The notes: generated by a model from the sequence alone, not told the origin. A stretch of 18,439 nt of DNA from Acholeplasmataceae bacterium (GCA_012744295.1 JAAYIB010000068.1:1-18439); one strand, 5' to 3'; shown: positions 1 to 7,959, numbered from the stretch's first letter. A program made the numbers and translations.

Positions 1-387
1 CAAATCAAGACGCAAATCCGCGCCTCTTTGCGGACCGCTCTTGGGACGGCGCCCTCCGCCGAAGCCCCCGCGGCCGCCGCCGAAAAACATGTCAAAGATA
101 TCTTCCATGCCTGCGGCGCCGCCAAAACCGCCGGCACCCGGGCCGCCTCCGTTTTCGAAGGCGGCATGGCCGAACTGGTCATACTGGGCGCGCTTGGTTT
201 CATCGGATAAAACACTGTAGGCCTCAGAACACTCCTTAAACTTTTCGGCTGCGTCAGGATTGTCTTTGTTGACATCAGGATGATACTGACGTGCCAACTT
301 GCGATATGCCTTTTTCAATTCGTCCGCCGTGGCGCTTTTGGAAACGCCTAACACGTCATAATAATCTCTTTTGCTCAAAGTTTCCAC
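1..387 (-). CDS. dnaJ: DnaJ co-chaperone, N-terminal part (gene runs off the window)
   Basis: This is the Hsp40 partner that delivers unfolded clients to DnaK and stimulates its ATPase through the J domain. The 129 visible codons encode a J domain (about residues 6-70) with the HPD motif at residues 36-38, in the context QYHPDVNKDNPDAA, then a glycine/phenylalanine-rich linker. Translation continues in frame to position 1, just before the zinc-finger domain would be expected, so the C-terminal part lies outside the window. No ATG suits the start. I chose GTG at 387, because AGGA lies about 5 nt upstream; a TTG three codons later (378) also gives a sensible J-domain start. It follows dnaK by 16 nt and is the last visible gene of the hrcA operon. 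Identification is firm; only the start codon is uncertain. Confidence 0.95.
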   Translation of the reverse strand, partial: METLSKRDYYDVLGVSKSATADELKKAYRKLARQYHPDVNKDNPDAAEKFKECSEAYSVLSDETKRAQYDQFGHAAFENGGGPGAGGFGGAAGMEDIFDMFFGGGRGGFGGGRRPKSGPQRGADLRLDL

Positions 388-403
388 ACCATCCTAAAGC
401 TTG

Positions 404-2233
404 TTATTTTTTCTCCTCGTCAACAACCTCGGCGTCGACAACGTCGTCAGCAGCTTTTTTCCCACCTTCGGCGGAAGCCCCTTCGGCAGCCTTGTCTGCC
501 TCAGTCTGCTTGTAAAGTTCCGCAGACAATTCATAGAGCGGTTTTGTCAAAGCCTCGGTGTCTGCTTTGATTTTTTCCGCATCGTCGCCTTTCAAAGTTT
601 CTCTCAGAACGGCAAGAGCTGTTTCGACTTTCTTAACCAAATCCTCGCTGCCTTTACCTTCCATGTCCTTGATGGTTTTTTCTGCCTGGTAGCACAGAGA
701 ATCAGCCTGATTTCTTACTTCGACGACTTCCTTGCGCTTCCTGTCAGCCTCGGCGTTAGCCTCGGCTTCTTTAATCATACGGTCGACTTCGTCCTTGTTC
801 AATGTGCCGGAAGAAGTGATTGTTATTTTCTGTTCTTTGCCGGTGCCCAGGTCTTTGGCGCTGACGTTTACAATGCCGTTGGCGTCGATGTCGAAGGCAA
901 CCTCGATTTTAGGCACGCCGCGTGGTGCCGGCGGAATACCGCTCAGTTCGAAACGGCCCAGCGTCTTGTTGTCGGCAGCCATCTCGCGTTCGCCCTGCAG
1001 CACATGGATATCAACCGAAGGCTGGTTATCCGCGGCAGTAGAGAAGACCTGCTTGCGGGAGGTCGGGATCGTGGTGTTGCGTTCGATAATCTTGGTGAAA
1101 ACTCCGCCCAAGGTTTCGATGCCAAGTGAAAGCGGGGTTACGTCAAGCAAAAGAACATCCTTGACTTCTCCTGCCAGAACGCCGGCCTGAATAGCTGCGC
1201 CGACTGCCACGCATTCGTCGGGGTTCACACCGCGATGTGGTTCTTTACCCAGAATTTTCTTGATTGCCTCCTGGACTGCCGGGATACGGGAAGAGCCGCC
1301 AACAAGAATTACGCGGTCAATTTCGTTCGCCGTCATGCCGGAGTCTGTCAAAGCCTGACGAGTCGGGCCCATCGTTCTTTCAACAAGGTCCGCGGTCAGT
1401 TCTTCAAACTTAGCCCTGGTAAGGTTCATGTCAAGATGCTTGGGACCGTCTGATCCCGCAGTAATAAAAGGCAGGTTGATGTTGGTTGTAAGCACTCCCG
1501 ACAGTTCGATCTTAGCCTTTTCGGATGCTTCGCGCAGACGCTGAAGCGCCATGCGGTCAACCGAAAGGTCAATGCCTGTTTCCTTTTTGAACTCGCCAAT
1601 CATCCATTTCATGATCCGCTCGTCGAAATCATCTCCGCCCAGCCGGGTATCGCCGTTTGTGGCTTTGACTTCGAAAACGCCGTCGCCCATTTCCAGAATG
1701 GAAACGTCGAAGGTGCCGCCGCCCAGGTCATAAACAAGGACGGTATGGTCGTTTGACTTGTCAATGCCGTAAGCAAGCGCTGCCGCCGTTGGTTCGTTGA
1801 TAATGCGCAGAACATCAAGGCCGGCAATCTTGCCTGCATCCTTGGTGGCCTGCCTCTGGCTGTCGCTGAAGTAAGCCGGTACGGTTATGACGGCCTGAGT
1901 TACTGTTTCGCCAAGGTATTTTTCCGCGTCTTCCTTTAATTTTTGCAGAATCATTGCGGAAATTTCTTCCGGCGAGTATTTCTTGTCGTCAATGTTTACC
2001 CTGAAATCGGTACCCATCTGCCTTTTGATCGAGCTTATGGTGCGATCCGGGTTGGAAATAGCCTGGCGTTTTGCCAGCTGGCCCACAAGGCGCTCGCCGG
2101 ACTTGGAAAAACCAACAACGGAAGGGATCAGGCGGCCGCCTTCCTGTGTAGAAATTACCGTAGGCTCTCCGCCTTCCATCACAGCTACGACAGAGTTTGT
2201 CGTACCTAAGTCAATACCAATAACTTTAGACAT
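404..2233 (-). CDS. dnaK: DnaK (Hsp70) molecular chaperone
   Basis: This cytosolic ATP-driven chaperone binds exposed hydrophobic peptides and cycles with DnaJ and GrpE. The 609-residue product is the usual length. The N-terminal ATPase domain shows the phosphate-binding segment GIDLGTTNS (residues 6-14), the INEPTAAALAYG segment around 145-156 and DLGGGTFDVS around 169-178. The linker is DVLLLDVTPLSLGIETLGG, followed by the substrate-binding domain, a helical lid and an acidic tail ending in DAEVVDEEKK. No extra block follows residue 80, which fits the Gram-positive-type Hsp70 and differs from proteobacterial forms. The ATG at 2233 has AGGAGG a few bases upstream. It sits between grpE (65 AT-rich nt upstream, no obvious terminator) and dnaJ, and is expected to be under HrcA/CIRCE control from the promoter before hrcA. 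Confidence 0.98.
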   Translation of the reverse strand: MSKVIGIDLGTTNSVVAVMEGGEPTVISTQEGGRLIPSVVGFSKSGERLVGQLAKRQAISNPDRTISSIKRQMGTDFRVNIDDKKYSPEEISAMILQKLKEDAEKYLGETVTQAVITVPAYFSDSQRQATKDAGKIAGLDVLRIINEPTAAALAYGIDKSNDHTVLVYDLGGGTFDVSILEMGDGVFEVKATNGDTRLGGDDFDERIMKWMIGEFKKETGIDLSVDRMALQRLREASEKAKIELSGVLTTNINLPFITAGSDGPKHLDMNLTRAKFEELTADLVERTMGPTRQALTDSGMTANEIDRVILVGGSSRIPAVQEAIKKILGKEPHRGVNPDECVAVGAAIQAGVLAGEVKDVLLLDVTPLSLGIETLGGVFTKIIERNTTIPTSRKQVFSTAADNQPSVDIHVLQGEREMAADNKTLGRFELSGIPPAPRGVPKIEVAFDIDANGIVNVSAKDLGTGKEQKITITSSGTLNKDEVDRMIKEAEANAEADRKRKEVVEVRNQADSLCYQAEKTIKDMEGKGSEDLVKKVETALAVLRETLKGDDAEKIKADTEALTKPLYELSAELYKQTEADKAAEGASAEGGKKAADDVVDAEVVDEEKK

Positions 2234-2298
2234 TTTTTATTCCTCCTCGAATTTTGTTTATTTACTATATAAATTTAGGAAAATTTTAAATAATTTGG

Positions 2299-2862
2299 TC
2301 AGCCGTTGCTGACAACCTTTACCTTGCTGTGGCGAATTACCTTGTCTTCCAGCTTATAGCCTTTTTCAAAGACTGCTTCGACAGTGTCGTCTTCAAGCTC
2401 AGAATTTTCGCCGCGCATGACCGCCTCGTGATAAAGCGGGTCGAACTTTTCGCCTTTTGCGGGGATTTCTTCAACCTTGAGCCCCATAAAAACCTGCTTC
2501 AGCTGCCTTTGGATCATCTCCAGGCCAACCCTGATGCTTTCAACGTCATTGGCCTTCGCAATGCTTTCTTCGGCCCTGTCAAAGCTGTCCAGAACGCTTA
2601 GAAACTTTTCTACGACGCTTACAGTTACGAAGTTTGCCAGCTGCGTCTGTTCCTTTGCCGTTCTGCGCCGATAGTTGTCAAAATCAGCCTGCAGGCGCAA
2701 AAGCTTGTTTTGCAGGTCCTCAAGCTTCGCATCTCTTTCGTCTGCCTCCAAAACCGGCGGTGTTTCAGAGGCAGCCTCAGTCTCAGTGGTCGCCGCTTCC
2801 GCTGCTCCGTTTGCGTCCTGCCTGATTTCTTCAAGCACTTCTTTTACTTCTTTTTTCCGCAA
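2299..2862 (-). CDS. grpE: GrpE nucleotide exchange factor for DnaK
   Basis: GrpE acts as a dimer that releases ADP from DnaK. The product has 187 residues, a normal length. A charged, low-complexity N-terminus (about 1-40, rich in Glu/Ala/Thr) leads into the long dimerising coiled coil (DAKLEDLQNKLLRLQADFDNYRRR, about 43-70), then the family core with FLSVLDSFDRAEES and the beta domain ending LEDKVIRHSKVKVVSNG. The YRRRTAKE segment is characteristic of GrpE. The start is TTG at 2862, with AGGAGG ending about 7 nt upstream; the next ATG in frame is far inside the conserved core. It lies 24 nt after hrcA and upstream of dnaK, the standard Firmicutes order. The weak initiation codon may help keep GrpE below DnaK levels (inference). 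Confidence 0.96.
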   Translation of the reverse strand: MRKKEVKEVLEEIRQDANGAAEAATTETEAASETPPVLEADERDAKLEDLQNKLLRLQADFDNYRRRTAKEQTQLANFVTVSVVEKFLSVLDSFDRAEESIAKANDVESIRVGLEMIQRQLKQVFMGLKVEEIPAKGEKFDPLYHEAVMRGENSELEDDTVEAVFEKGYKLEDKVIRHSKVKVVSNG

Positions 2863-2886
2863 TTCCCTTCCTCCTCTTAACGCGTT

Positions 2887-3918
2887 CTACTTCCTGCCTT
2901 CTTCAAATATATTGCTTAGATATTGATGCAGATAATCCATCACAGAAATAATTTTGCCGTATTCCATCCTCGTAGGTCCAAGTACGGCCATTGTCCCTAC
3001 CACCCTTCCATTCAGGCGGTAGGTAGCCTGCACCATGCTGCAGTCCTGAATTCCGGTAAACTTGTTTTCGGAACCGATAGTTATCTTGACTCCCGAATTT
3101 TCGCCGGCGTGCAAAATATCTTTCAGTACTTTTTCCTCTTCCAGGATTGACAAAAGATCCTTAATCCTGTCAACATTGCGGAACTCCGGCTGATTTAGCA
3201 GCTGGCGCGTACCGCCTAAAAAAACCTTCTGCTCGCTGTTGCTTGAGCCGATATTGTGCAAGGCCTCAAAAATGGAAGAAAACAGAAGTTTGTCCTGTGC
3301 AAGGTCGCTGTAGACATCCCGGAGCATGTCACCCGTAATTCCTGCCAGGTTAAACCCCTGAAGCTTGTTGGTTATGCGGCTTGACAGGTAGTCAAGCTCT
3401 TCCTGCGTCATGCCGATCGGTATTTCTATCACGCAGTTGTCGACAACGCCGTCGTCCGTCACGAGGCAAAGAATTGCCCGTTTGCCGTCAAGCGGCAGGA
3501 ACTTAAGATAGCGGAAAAACCTGCTGCCCTGCTTGTTGGCAAGCACCATGGAGACGTTCTTCGTCATTCTTGACAAAATCTTCGCAGTTGATTGGAAGAT
3601 TTCGTCTATATTGCGAATTCTCTCACGGTACCAGGCGTCAATCAGAGCCTGGTCATTCTCCGTAAGTGTTCCCGGCTCGATCATTGAATCGACATAAAAG
3701 CGATAGGCCCTTGCTGATGGAATCCTTCCGGCCGAGGTATGCGGTTGTTCCAAAAAACCAAGCAGCTCGAGGTCTGACATTTCGTTACGTATTGTTGCCG
3801 GGCTGAGACCAAGGTCATATTTTCTGGCAATGGTGCGCGAGCCAACCGGCTCCGCCGTAGAAATGTAATCTTCGATTATTATCTGCAGGATTCTTTTTTT
3901 TCTTTCGTTAAGCACCAT
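2887..3918 (-). CDS. hrcA: HrcA heat-inducible transcription repressor
   Basis: HrcA binds CIRCE and represses the class I heat-shock genes; its activity is known in this family to depend on GroEL. The product is 343 residues, the expected length. The N-terminal winged-helix region (about 1-75) contains EPVGSRTIARKY and the recognition segment SPATIRNEMSDLELLGFLEQ, followed by the conserved HTSAGRIPSARAYRFYVD. The remainder is the GAF-like dimerisation domain, ending near GPTRMEYGKIISVMDYLHQYLS. The ATG at 3918 has AGGAGG close upstream. It is the first gene of the operon, and a perfect CIRCE lies 23 nt before its start codon, so the gene should be autoregulated together with grpE, dnaK and dnaJ. 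Confidence 0.97.
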   Translation of the reverse strand: MVLNERKKRILQIIIEDYISTAEPVGSRTIARKYDLGLSPATIRNEMSDLELLGFLEQPHTSAGRIPSARAYRFYVDSMIEPGTLTENDQALIDAWYRERIRNIDEIFQSTAKILSRMTKNVSMVLANKQGSRFFRYLKFLPLDGKRAILCLVTDDGVVDNCVIEIPIGMTQEELDYLSSRITNKLQGFNLAGITGDMLRDVYSDLAQDKLLFSSIFEALHNIGSSNSEQKVFLGGTRQLLNQPEFRNVDRIKDLLSILEEEKVLKDILHAGENSGVKITIGSENKFTGIQDCSMVQATYRLNGRVVGTMAVLGPTRMEYGKIISVMDYLHQYLSNIFEEGRK

Positions 3919-3941
3919 TATACCTCCTGCGCCTCACTTTG

Positions 3942-3968
3942 TTAGCACTCCAAGCAGGAGAGTGCTAA
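3942..3968. promoter_or_regulatory. CIRCE operator (HrcA binding site)
   Basis: A perfect inverted repeat, TTAGCACTC-N9-GAGTGCTAA, matches the CIRCE consensus on both arms. It lies between the predicted promoter and hrcA, in the start of the transcript, so bound HrcA should block transcription of hrcA-grpE-dnaK-dnaJ. The same sequence can form a hairpin in the mRNA leader. Confidence 0.97.
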
Positions 3969-3979
3969 CATCTGCTATA

Positions 3980-4008
3980 AAATTACCACTTATAAGAAAT
4001 GTTGTCAA
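3980..4008 (-). promoter_or_regulatory. Predicted sigma-A promoter of hrcA operon
   Basis: On the minus strand a consensus -35 TTGACA (4003-4008) is followed after 17 bp by TAATTT (3980-3985), a poor -10. Transcription would begin a few bases before CIRCE, the arrangement seen in other HrcA-controlled operons. The -35 is clear; the exact -10 is uncertain. Confidence 0.6.
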
Positions 4009-4022
4009 GTATTTTATAAAAT

Positions 4023-5159
4023 TTATACAAACAACCTGAAAATCTCGTTGCCGAACTTCATACCGTGCTCCGTCAGGGAAAGACGCCTCTTTTTTCCGTC
4101 AAGGCGAAGCAGTCCCTTTTTAATGGAGCTTGCTGATTCCGCAGCCAGGAATTCACAGGCATCAATACCGAAACGTCTCTTAATTTCCATAAGGTCGACG
4201 CCGTCAGTTTTCCTGAGTCCGAGAAACATCGCCTCCGCAAAACCCGTCCTCGTCGCTATTTCTTCGAGAGAAGGCGCGCTGCCTTTAAGATAATCCTCTA
4301 TCGCCTCCGCGTTGGTCCTGCGCCGCTGACCGTCAAAGGAACATGCGGCGCTTCCAAAGCCCATGTAAGGCAAATAATTCCAATAAACTATGTTATGCAG
4401 AGATTCCTGCCCGCTTTGGGCAAAATTGGAAATTTCATAACGGCGAAACCCCTTTTGCTCCAGACAGCGGATCGTTTGGTCGTACATTGCCTCGCACTCT
4501 TCTTCGTCAGGCAGAAGTATAGAGCCGTCACTGACCGCGGCCGCCAGGGGAGTTCCTTCTTCGATTGTCAGTCCGTACACGCTCAGATGTCCGACTCCGG
4601 AAGCTATGGCAAACTTAAGCGTCTGTTCGAATGAAGTCAGAGTCTGTCCCGGCAAGCCATACATCAAATCGGCGCTTACCCTGGCAAAGCCTGCTTCCCG
4701 GGCTGACGCAATTGCCGCAAGCGCCTCTTGTGCGGTATGCAGACGCCCGATGCGTTTTAGCTCTGCGTCATTAAGGCTTTGTACGCCAAAGCTGATTCTG
4801 TCAATGCCGAGCCTGCGATAGGCAGACAAACGGTTTGCATCGATCGTTCCGGGATTTGCTTCCAGCGTTACCTCGGCAGGCTCCAGCCATAGCTTCGACT
4901 GACGAAGCTCCGCTATAATGAGTTTTAGGTCTCCCGGCGGCAAAAGGGAAGGCGTGCCACCGCCAAAATACACGGTGGCACGCCCCTCTACCTTCATTTC
5001 CGCCGCTCTGCTTCTGATTTCCTCACACACCTTGAGGGCGTACTGATGCATCAGGCCGCTTTTGCCGGCGAAAGAAGCGAAATCACAATATAAACATTTT
5101 TGCATACAAAAAGGGATATGTACGTATATCCCTTGTATTTGCTGCCATTTCTCAGTCAT
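4023..5159 (-). CDS. hemW: HemW, radical SAM heme chaperone-like protein
   Basis: HemW is a radical SAM protein related to the oxygen-independent coproporphyrinogen III oxidase HemN, but is thought to insert heme into target proteins. The 378-residue product has the cluster motif CMQKCLYCDF (Cys18, Cys22, Cys25), where the position after CxxxCxxCx is Phe. HemN normally has a fourth Cys there, so this favours HemW. GGGTPS follows at about 66-71, then ISFGVQSLND and the C-terminal HemN-type domain. The frame is open further upstream into lepA, but the ATG at 5159, 5 nt after the lepA stop, gives the family's normal N-terminus (EKWQQIQGIYVHIPFC). The ribosome site is weak, suggesting translational coupling to lepA. 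Older annotations often call such genes hemN. Confidence 0.92.
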   Translation of the reverse strand: MTEKWQQIQGIYVHIPFCMQKCLYCDFASFAGKSGLMHQYALKVCEEIRSRAAEMKVEGRATVYFGGGTPSLLPPGDLKLIIAELRQSKLWLEPAEVTLEANPGTIDANRLSAYRRLGIDRISFGVQSLNDAELKRIGRLHTAQEALAAIASAREAGFARVSADLMYGLPGQTLTSFEQTLKFAIASGVGHLSVYGLTIEEGTPLAAAVSDGSILLPDEEECEAMYDQTIRCLEQKGFRRYEISNFAQSGQESLHNIVYWNYLPYMGFGSAACSFDGQRRRTNAEAIEDYLKGSAPSLEEIATRTGFAEAMFLGLRKTDGVDLMEIKRRFGIDACEFLAAESASSIKKGLLRLDGKKRRLSLTEHGMKFGNEIFRLFV

Positions 5160-5164
5160 TGCAA

Positions 5165-6961
5165 TCAATCCATTTTTAAGATTGCCATAAAGGCTTCCTG
5201 CGGCAATTCCACGCTTCCAACCTGTTTCATGCGCTTCTTGCCTTCCTTTTGCTTCTCCAGGAGTTTGCGTTTGCGGGAAATGTCTCCGCCGTAGCACTTG
5301 GCAAGAACGTCCTTACGCATTGCCCGCACCGTTTCACGCGCGATTACTTTATTGCCGATTGCCGCCTGCACCGGAATCTCAAACATCTGACGCGGAATCA
5401 AGCTTCTGAGTTTCTCCACAAGCTGGCGTCCTCGCCTCTGTGCGCTGTCTCTGTGAACAATTGCCGAAAGCGCGTCCACCGGCTCACCGTTAAGAAGAAT
5501 GTCCACCTTGGCCAGGTTGGAAGGCCGGTAGCCGTGAAGCTCATAGTCAAGCGAGGCATAACCTCTGGTAGAGGACTTCAGCCGGTCAAAGTAATCATAT
5601 ATTATTTCGCTTAAAGGCAGCGAATAATGAATCATGACGCGGCTTTCGTCAACGAAGGTCATATTCTCGTATTCTCCCCGCTTCTCCTGGGAAAGCTCCA
5701 TGACAGCGCCGACATAGTCCTTGGGGGCAATAATCGTTGCCCGGACAAAAGGCTCCTCAACCCGCTCTATCACGGTAGGATCCGGGAACAGGGAGGGGTT
5801 GTCGACCATTTCAACGCTGCCGTCCGTCCTGAACACCTGGTAAATAACGTTTGGCGCAGTCGTAATCAAAGTCAGATTGTACTCGCGTTCGAGTCTTTCC
5901 TTAATGACGTCCATATGCAGGAGTCCTAAAAAACCGCAGCGAAAGCCAAAGCCAAGCGCGAGCGATGTTTCCGGTTCAAAAACCAGCGAGGCGTCGTTGA
6001 GCTGCAATTTTTCCAGGGCGTCGCGCAGATTGTCGTAATCCGAATTCTCGGCCGGATATAAACCGCAGTAAACCATCGGCGTTGCCTTGCGGTATCCGGG
6101 CAGGGGCGCGTCTGCCGGATTTTTGCTGTCCGTGACGGTATCGCCGACGCGGGCGTCTTTAACATTTTTGATGGCCGCCGCAAAAAAGCCGACCTGTCCG
6201 GAGTCAAGACTTTCAACGTTTACGAGGTCCGGCTTGAAAACTCCAACCTCAGTGACTTCAAAAACCTTTCCCGTAGCCATCATCTTGATGCTCATGCCCT
6301 TGCGGATTCGTCCATCCATCACGCGCACATAAAGAACCACGCCTTTATAGGGGTCGAACTTCGAATCAAACACAAGCGCCTTAAGCGGCTTGTCCGCGTT
6401 TCCCCCTGGAGGCGGCACCCTTTTGACTACGGCCTCCAGCACGTCTTCAATGCCGACACCTGTCTTGGCACTCGTTAAAACCGCCTCGGACGCATCGATA
6501 CCGATGACGTCCTCTATTTCCTTGATAACCTTTTCGACGTCCGCACCGGGCAGGTCGATTTTATTGATTACAGGGATTATTTCCAGGTCATGCTCCAGGG
6601 CAAGATATACATTGGCCAGAGTCTGCGCCTCTATTCCCTGGCTGGCGTCAACAACCAAAAGCGCGCCCTCGCAGGCAGCCAAGGCTCTTGATACCTCATA
6701 GGTAAAGTCAACGTGCCCCGGGGTGTCAATCAAATTGAGCATATAAGTGCTGCCATCTTTGGCGTTATAAGAAATGCGCACTGCCTGGGCCTTGATCGTG
6801 ATGCCACGTTCTCTTTCAAGATCAAGCTGGTCCAACACCTGTTCCTCCATTTCCCTTTTGGAAAGGGTACCGGTGGTCTCTATCAGCCGGTCGGCAAGCG
6901 TTGACTTGCCATGATCGATGTGAGCGATTATTGAAAAGTTTCTTATGAATTTCTGCGACAT
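5165..6961 (-). CDS. lepA: LepA, elongation factor 4 (ribosome-associated GTPase)
   Basis: LepA/EF4 is a translational GTPase that binds the ribosome and has been linked to back-translocation and to 30S biogenesis. The 598-residue product has normal length. GTPase motifs are visible: G1 AHIDHGKST (13-21), G2 in RGITIKAQAV, G3 DTPGH (79-83) and G4 NKID (133-136). EF-G-like domains follow, then the LepA-specific C-terminal domain (ISRKRKLLEKQKEGKKRM, ending AFMAILKMD). The ATG at 6961 is preceded by GAGG. It is the first gene of a lepA-hemW unit with its own promoter, divergent from rpsT. Confidence 0.98.
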   Translation of the reverse strand: MSQKFIRNFSIIAHIDHGKSTLADRLIETTGTLSKREMEEQVLDQLDLERERGITIKAQAVRISYNAKDGSTYMLNLIDTPGHVDFTYEVSRALAACEGALLVVDASQGIEAQTLANVYLALEHDLEIIPVINKIDLPGADVEKVIKEIEDVIGIDASEAVLTSAKTGVGIEDVLEAVVKRVPPPGGNADKPLKALVFDSKFDPYKGVVLYVRVMDGRIRKGMSIKMMATGKVFEVTEVGVFKPDLVNVESLDSGQVGFFAAAIKNVKDARVGDTVTDSKNPADAPLPGYRKATPMVYCGLYPAENSDYDNLRDALEKLQLNDASLVFEPETSLALGFGFRCGFLGLLHMDVIKERLEREYNLTLITTAPNVIYQVFRTDGSVEMVDNPSLFPDPTVIERVEEPFVRATIIAPKDYVGAVMELSQEKRGEYENMTFVDESRVMIHYSLPLSEIIYDYFDRLKSSTRGYASLDYELHGYRPSNLAKVDILLNGEPVDALSAIVHRDSAQRRGRQLVEKLRSLIPRQMFEIPVQAAIGNKVIARETVRAMRKDVLAKCYGGDISRKRKLLEKQKEGKKRMKQVGSVELPQEAFMAILKMD

Positions 6962-7026
6962 TATTTTACCTCAGTCTTTCTCTGCTGCTTGCTGCAACCC
7001 TTGTTACAATTTTGTTAGTGAATAAT

Positions 7027-7056
7027 ATTATAACATTCTACGAGCTTCTATAGCAA
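7027..7056 (-). promoter_or_regulatory. Predicted promoter of lepA-hemW
   Basis: On the minus strand TTGCTA (7051-7056) is followed after 18 bp by a perfect TATAAT (7027-7032). The leader to the lepA ATG would be about 60 nt. The -35 overlaps the left arm of the inverted repeat at 7054-7097. Confidence 0.6.
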
Positions 7057-7097
7057 TATTGAACAAACGGCACTGCTTCCCTGTTTGTTCATATTGG
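7054..7097. repeat. Inverted repeat between the lepA and rpsT promoters
   Basis: The arms are CAATATTGAACAAAC (7054-7068) and GTTTGTTCATATTGG (7083-7097). They pair over 8 perfect inner bases (GAACAAAC/GTTTGTTC) and, after one bulged base, six more, around a 14-base centre. The element overlaps the lepA -35 and lies upstream of the rpsT -35, so it is probably not transcribed from either predicted promoter. That favours a DNA-binding site over an RNA hairpin. I do not recognise the regulator. Confidence 0.7.
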
Positions 7098-7116
7098 CAG
7101 CCTCCAAACAAATTTC

Positions 7117-7145
7117 TTGCAAAAATACTTTAGTCGTGATAGAAT
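7117..7145 (+). promoter_or_regulatory. Predicted promoter of rpsT
   Basis: TTGCAA (7117-7122), a 17 bp spacer, then TAGAAT (7140-7145). Transcription would start near 7152, leaving a leader of only about 25-30 nt before the start codon. Confidence 0.6.
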
Positions 7146-7178
7146 TCATTGGTAAAGTAATTTTAGGAGGTGAATTCA

Positions 7179-7442
7179 TTGCCAAATATCAAATCTTCAA
7201 TCCGTAGCGTAAAAACCGATGCAGAACGCCGTGCAAAAAATGCTCCCGTTAAGGCAGCACTTCGCAATGCTTCCCGCAAAGTAGTTGCCATAGCCGAAAC
7301 CGGCTCCAAGGAAGAAGCTCAGGCAACCCTCGTCAATGCAACCGGTTTACTTGATAAAGCTGCTCGTAAAGGCATCATCCACAAAAATGCGGCAGCACGC
7401 AAGAAATCCCGTCTTGCAAAACGCGTCAATGTAATGGAATAA
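7179..7442 (+). CDS. rpsT: Ribosomal protein S20 (bS20)
   Basis: S20 is a small basic primary-binding protein of the 30S subunit that contacts 16S rRNA. The product is 87 residues, the usual size, and begins MPNIKSSIRSVKTDAERR, matching the family's MPNIKS... N-terminus; it is rich in Lys, Arg and Ala and predicted helical. I chose TTG at 7179 because it gives this N-terminus and lies 8 nt after AGGAGG (7165-7170). The GTG at 7170 overlaps the ribosome site itself and would add three non-family residues. The gene is monocistronic, followed directly by a terminator. A UUG start is known in E. coli rpsT, where it takes part in autoregulation by S20; whether that applies here is inference. Confidence 0.97.
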   Translation: MPNIKSSIRSVKTDAERRAKNAPVKAALRNASRKVVAIAETGSKEEAQATLVNATGLLDKAARKGIIHKNAAARKKSRLAKRVNVME

Positions 7443-7451
7443 GACAAACTC

Positions 7452-7480
7452 AAACCCGCCGACAGCGGGTTTTTTGTTTT
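7452..7480 (+). terminator. Intrinsic terminator of rpsT
   Basis: An 8 bp stem AAACCCGC/GCGGGTTT with a 5-base loop is followed by a T-rich run, starting 10 nt after the rpsT stop codon. Confidence 0.9.
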
Positions 7481-7486
7481 TACACA

Positions 7487-7517
7487 AAAAAAGACTGCCT
7501 TTTGGGCAGTCTTTTTT
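7487..7517. terminator. Bidirectional terminator between rpsT and the convergent 7528-7938 gene
   Basis: The stem GACTGCC/GGCAGTC (7493-7499 and 7505-7511) has a 5-base loop. It is flanked by a run of A on the left and a run of T on the right, so it can stop transcription in both directions. It backs up the rpsT terminator on plus and lies just after the stop codon (7528) of the minus-strand gene. Confidence 0.85.
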
Positions 7518-7527
7518 GTATCAGGGC

Positions 7528-7938
7528 TTATTTGCGGATGCCTTCTCTCGCAATGATCCCATCTAAGATTTCAGCCGCCTTGAAAATGACCGGATTGCAC
7601 TTCACTTCTTCGTTCCGGTAATTGGCTTTCAGGTTTTTGCAGTCCTCGTAACCCATTTCTTTTTTGAAGGTTTCAATAAACTCGCCGGTCAGAACCTTGA
7701 TTCTGCCACTCTCGTGAGCACGCTGCTCAACGTAAAGATGGCTGAGAACCATTACGCCTCCGGTAATCGCGCCGCAAGTGCTTTCTACTCCCATGCCGCC
7801 GCCAAAACCTGCCGCCAGCTTCAACGCTTCCGGCGAAAGCTTCAGATTATAAGCCCAACTCGCGCCATAAAGAATTTTTTCCGCACAATTCAAGTCCGTG
7901 TCGTTTCCAAAACCTTTTTGCAACAGCGACAATAACAT
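7528..7938 (-). CDS. C_GCAxxG_C_C family protein (putative redox-active)
   Basis: The 136-residue soluble product fits the C_GCAxxG_C_C family, named from its cysteine pattern. Exactly four cysteines are present, in the family order: Cys18 (DLNCAEKIL), Cys55 within STCGAITGG, Cys100 (EDCKNL) and Cys114 (VKCNPVI). The glycine-rich stretch AAGFGGGMGVES precedes the central motif, as is typical. Members are considered putative redox-active or cluster-binding proteins, but no reaction is established to my knowledge. ATG at 7938 has AGGAGG about 10 nt upstream. It has its own predicted promoter and terminator, so it looks monocistronic, although it lies downstream of the DUF523 gene on the same strand. 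Confidence 0.85.
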   Translation of the reverse strand: MLLSLLQKGFGNDTDLNCAEKILYGASWAYNLKLSPEALKLAAGFGGGMGVESTCGAITGGVMVLSHLYVEQRAHESGRIKVLTGEFIETFKKEMGYEDCKNLKANYRNEEVKCNPVIFKAAEILDGIIAREGIRK

Positions 7939-7959
7939 AAATTACTACCTCCTAAAAAT

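Noticed and set aside
60..190. GC-rich repetitive-looking stretch near the left edge
   Set aside because: It encodes the glycine/phenylalanine-rich linker of DnaJ, which explains the repetition.
401..1129. 242-codon plus-strand open frame opposite dnaK
   Set aside because: It is antisense to the highly conserved dnaK C-terminal coding region, lacks a ribosome site and resembles no family; long antisense frames over dnaK are a known by-product of its codon use.
5160..5297. Extended N-terminus of hemW overlapping lepA
   Set aside because: It overlaps conserved lepA C-terminal codons, and the extra 46 residues are unlike HemW; the ATG at 5159 fits the family.
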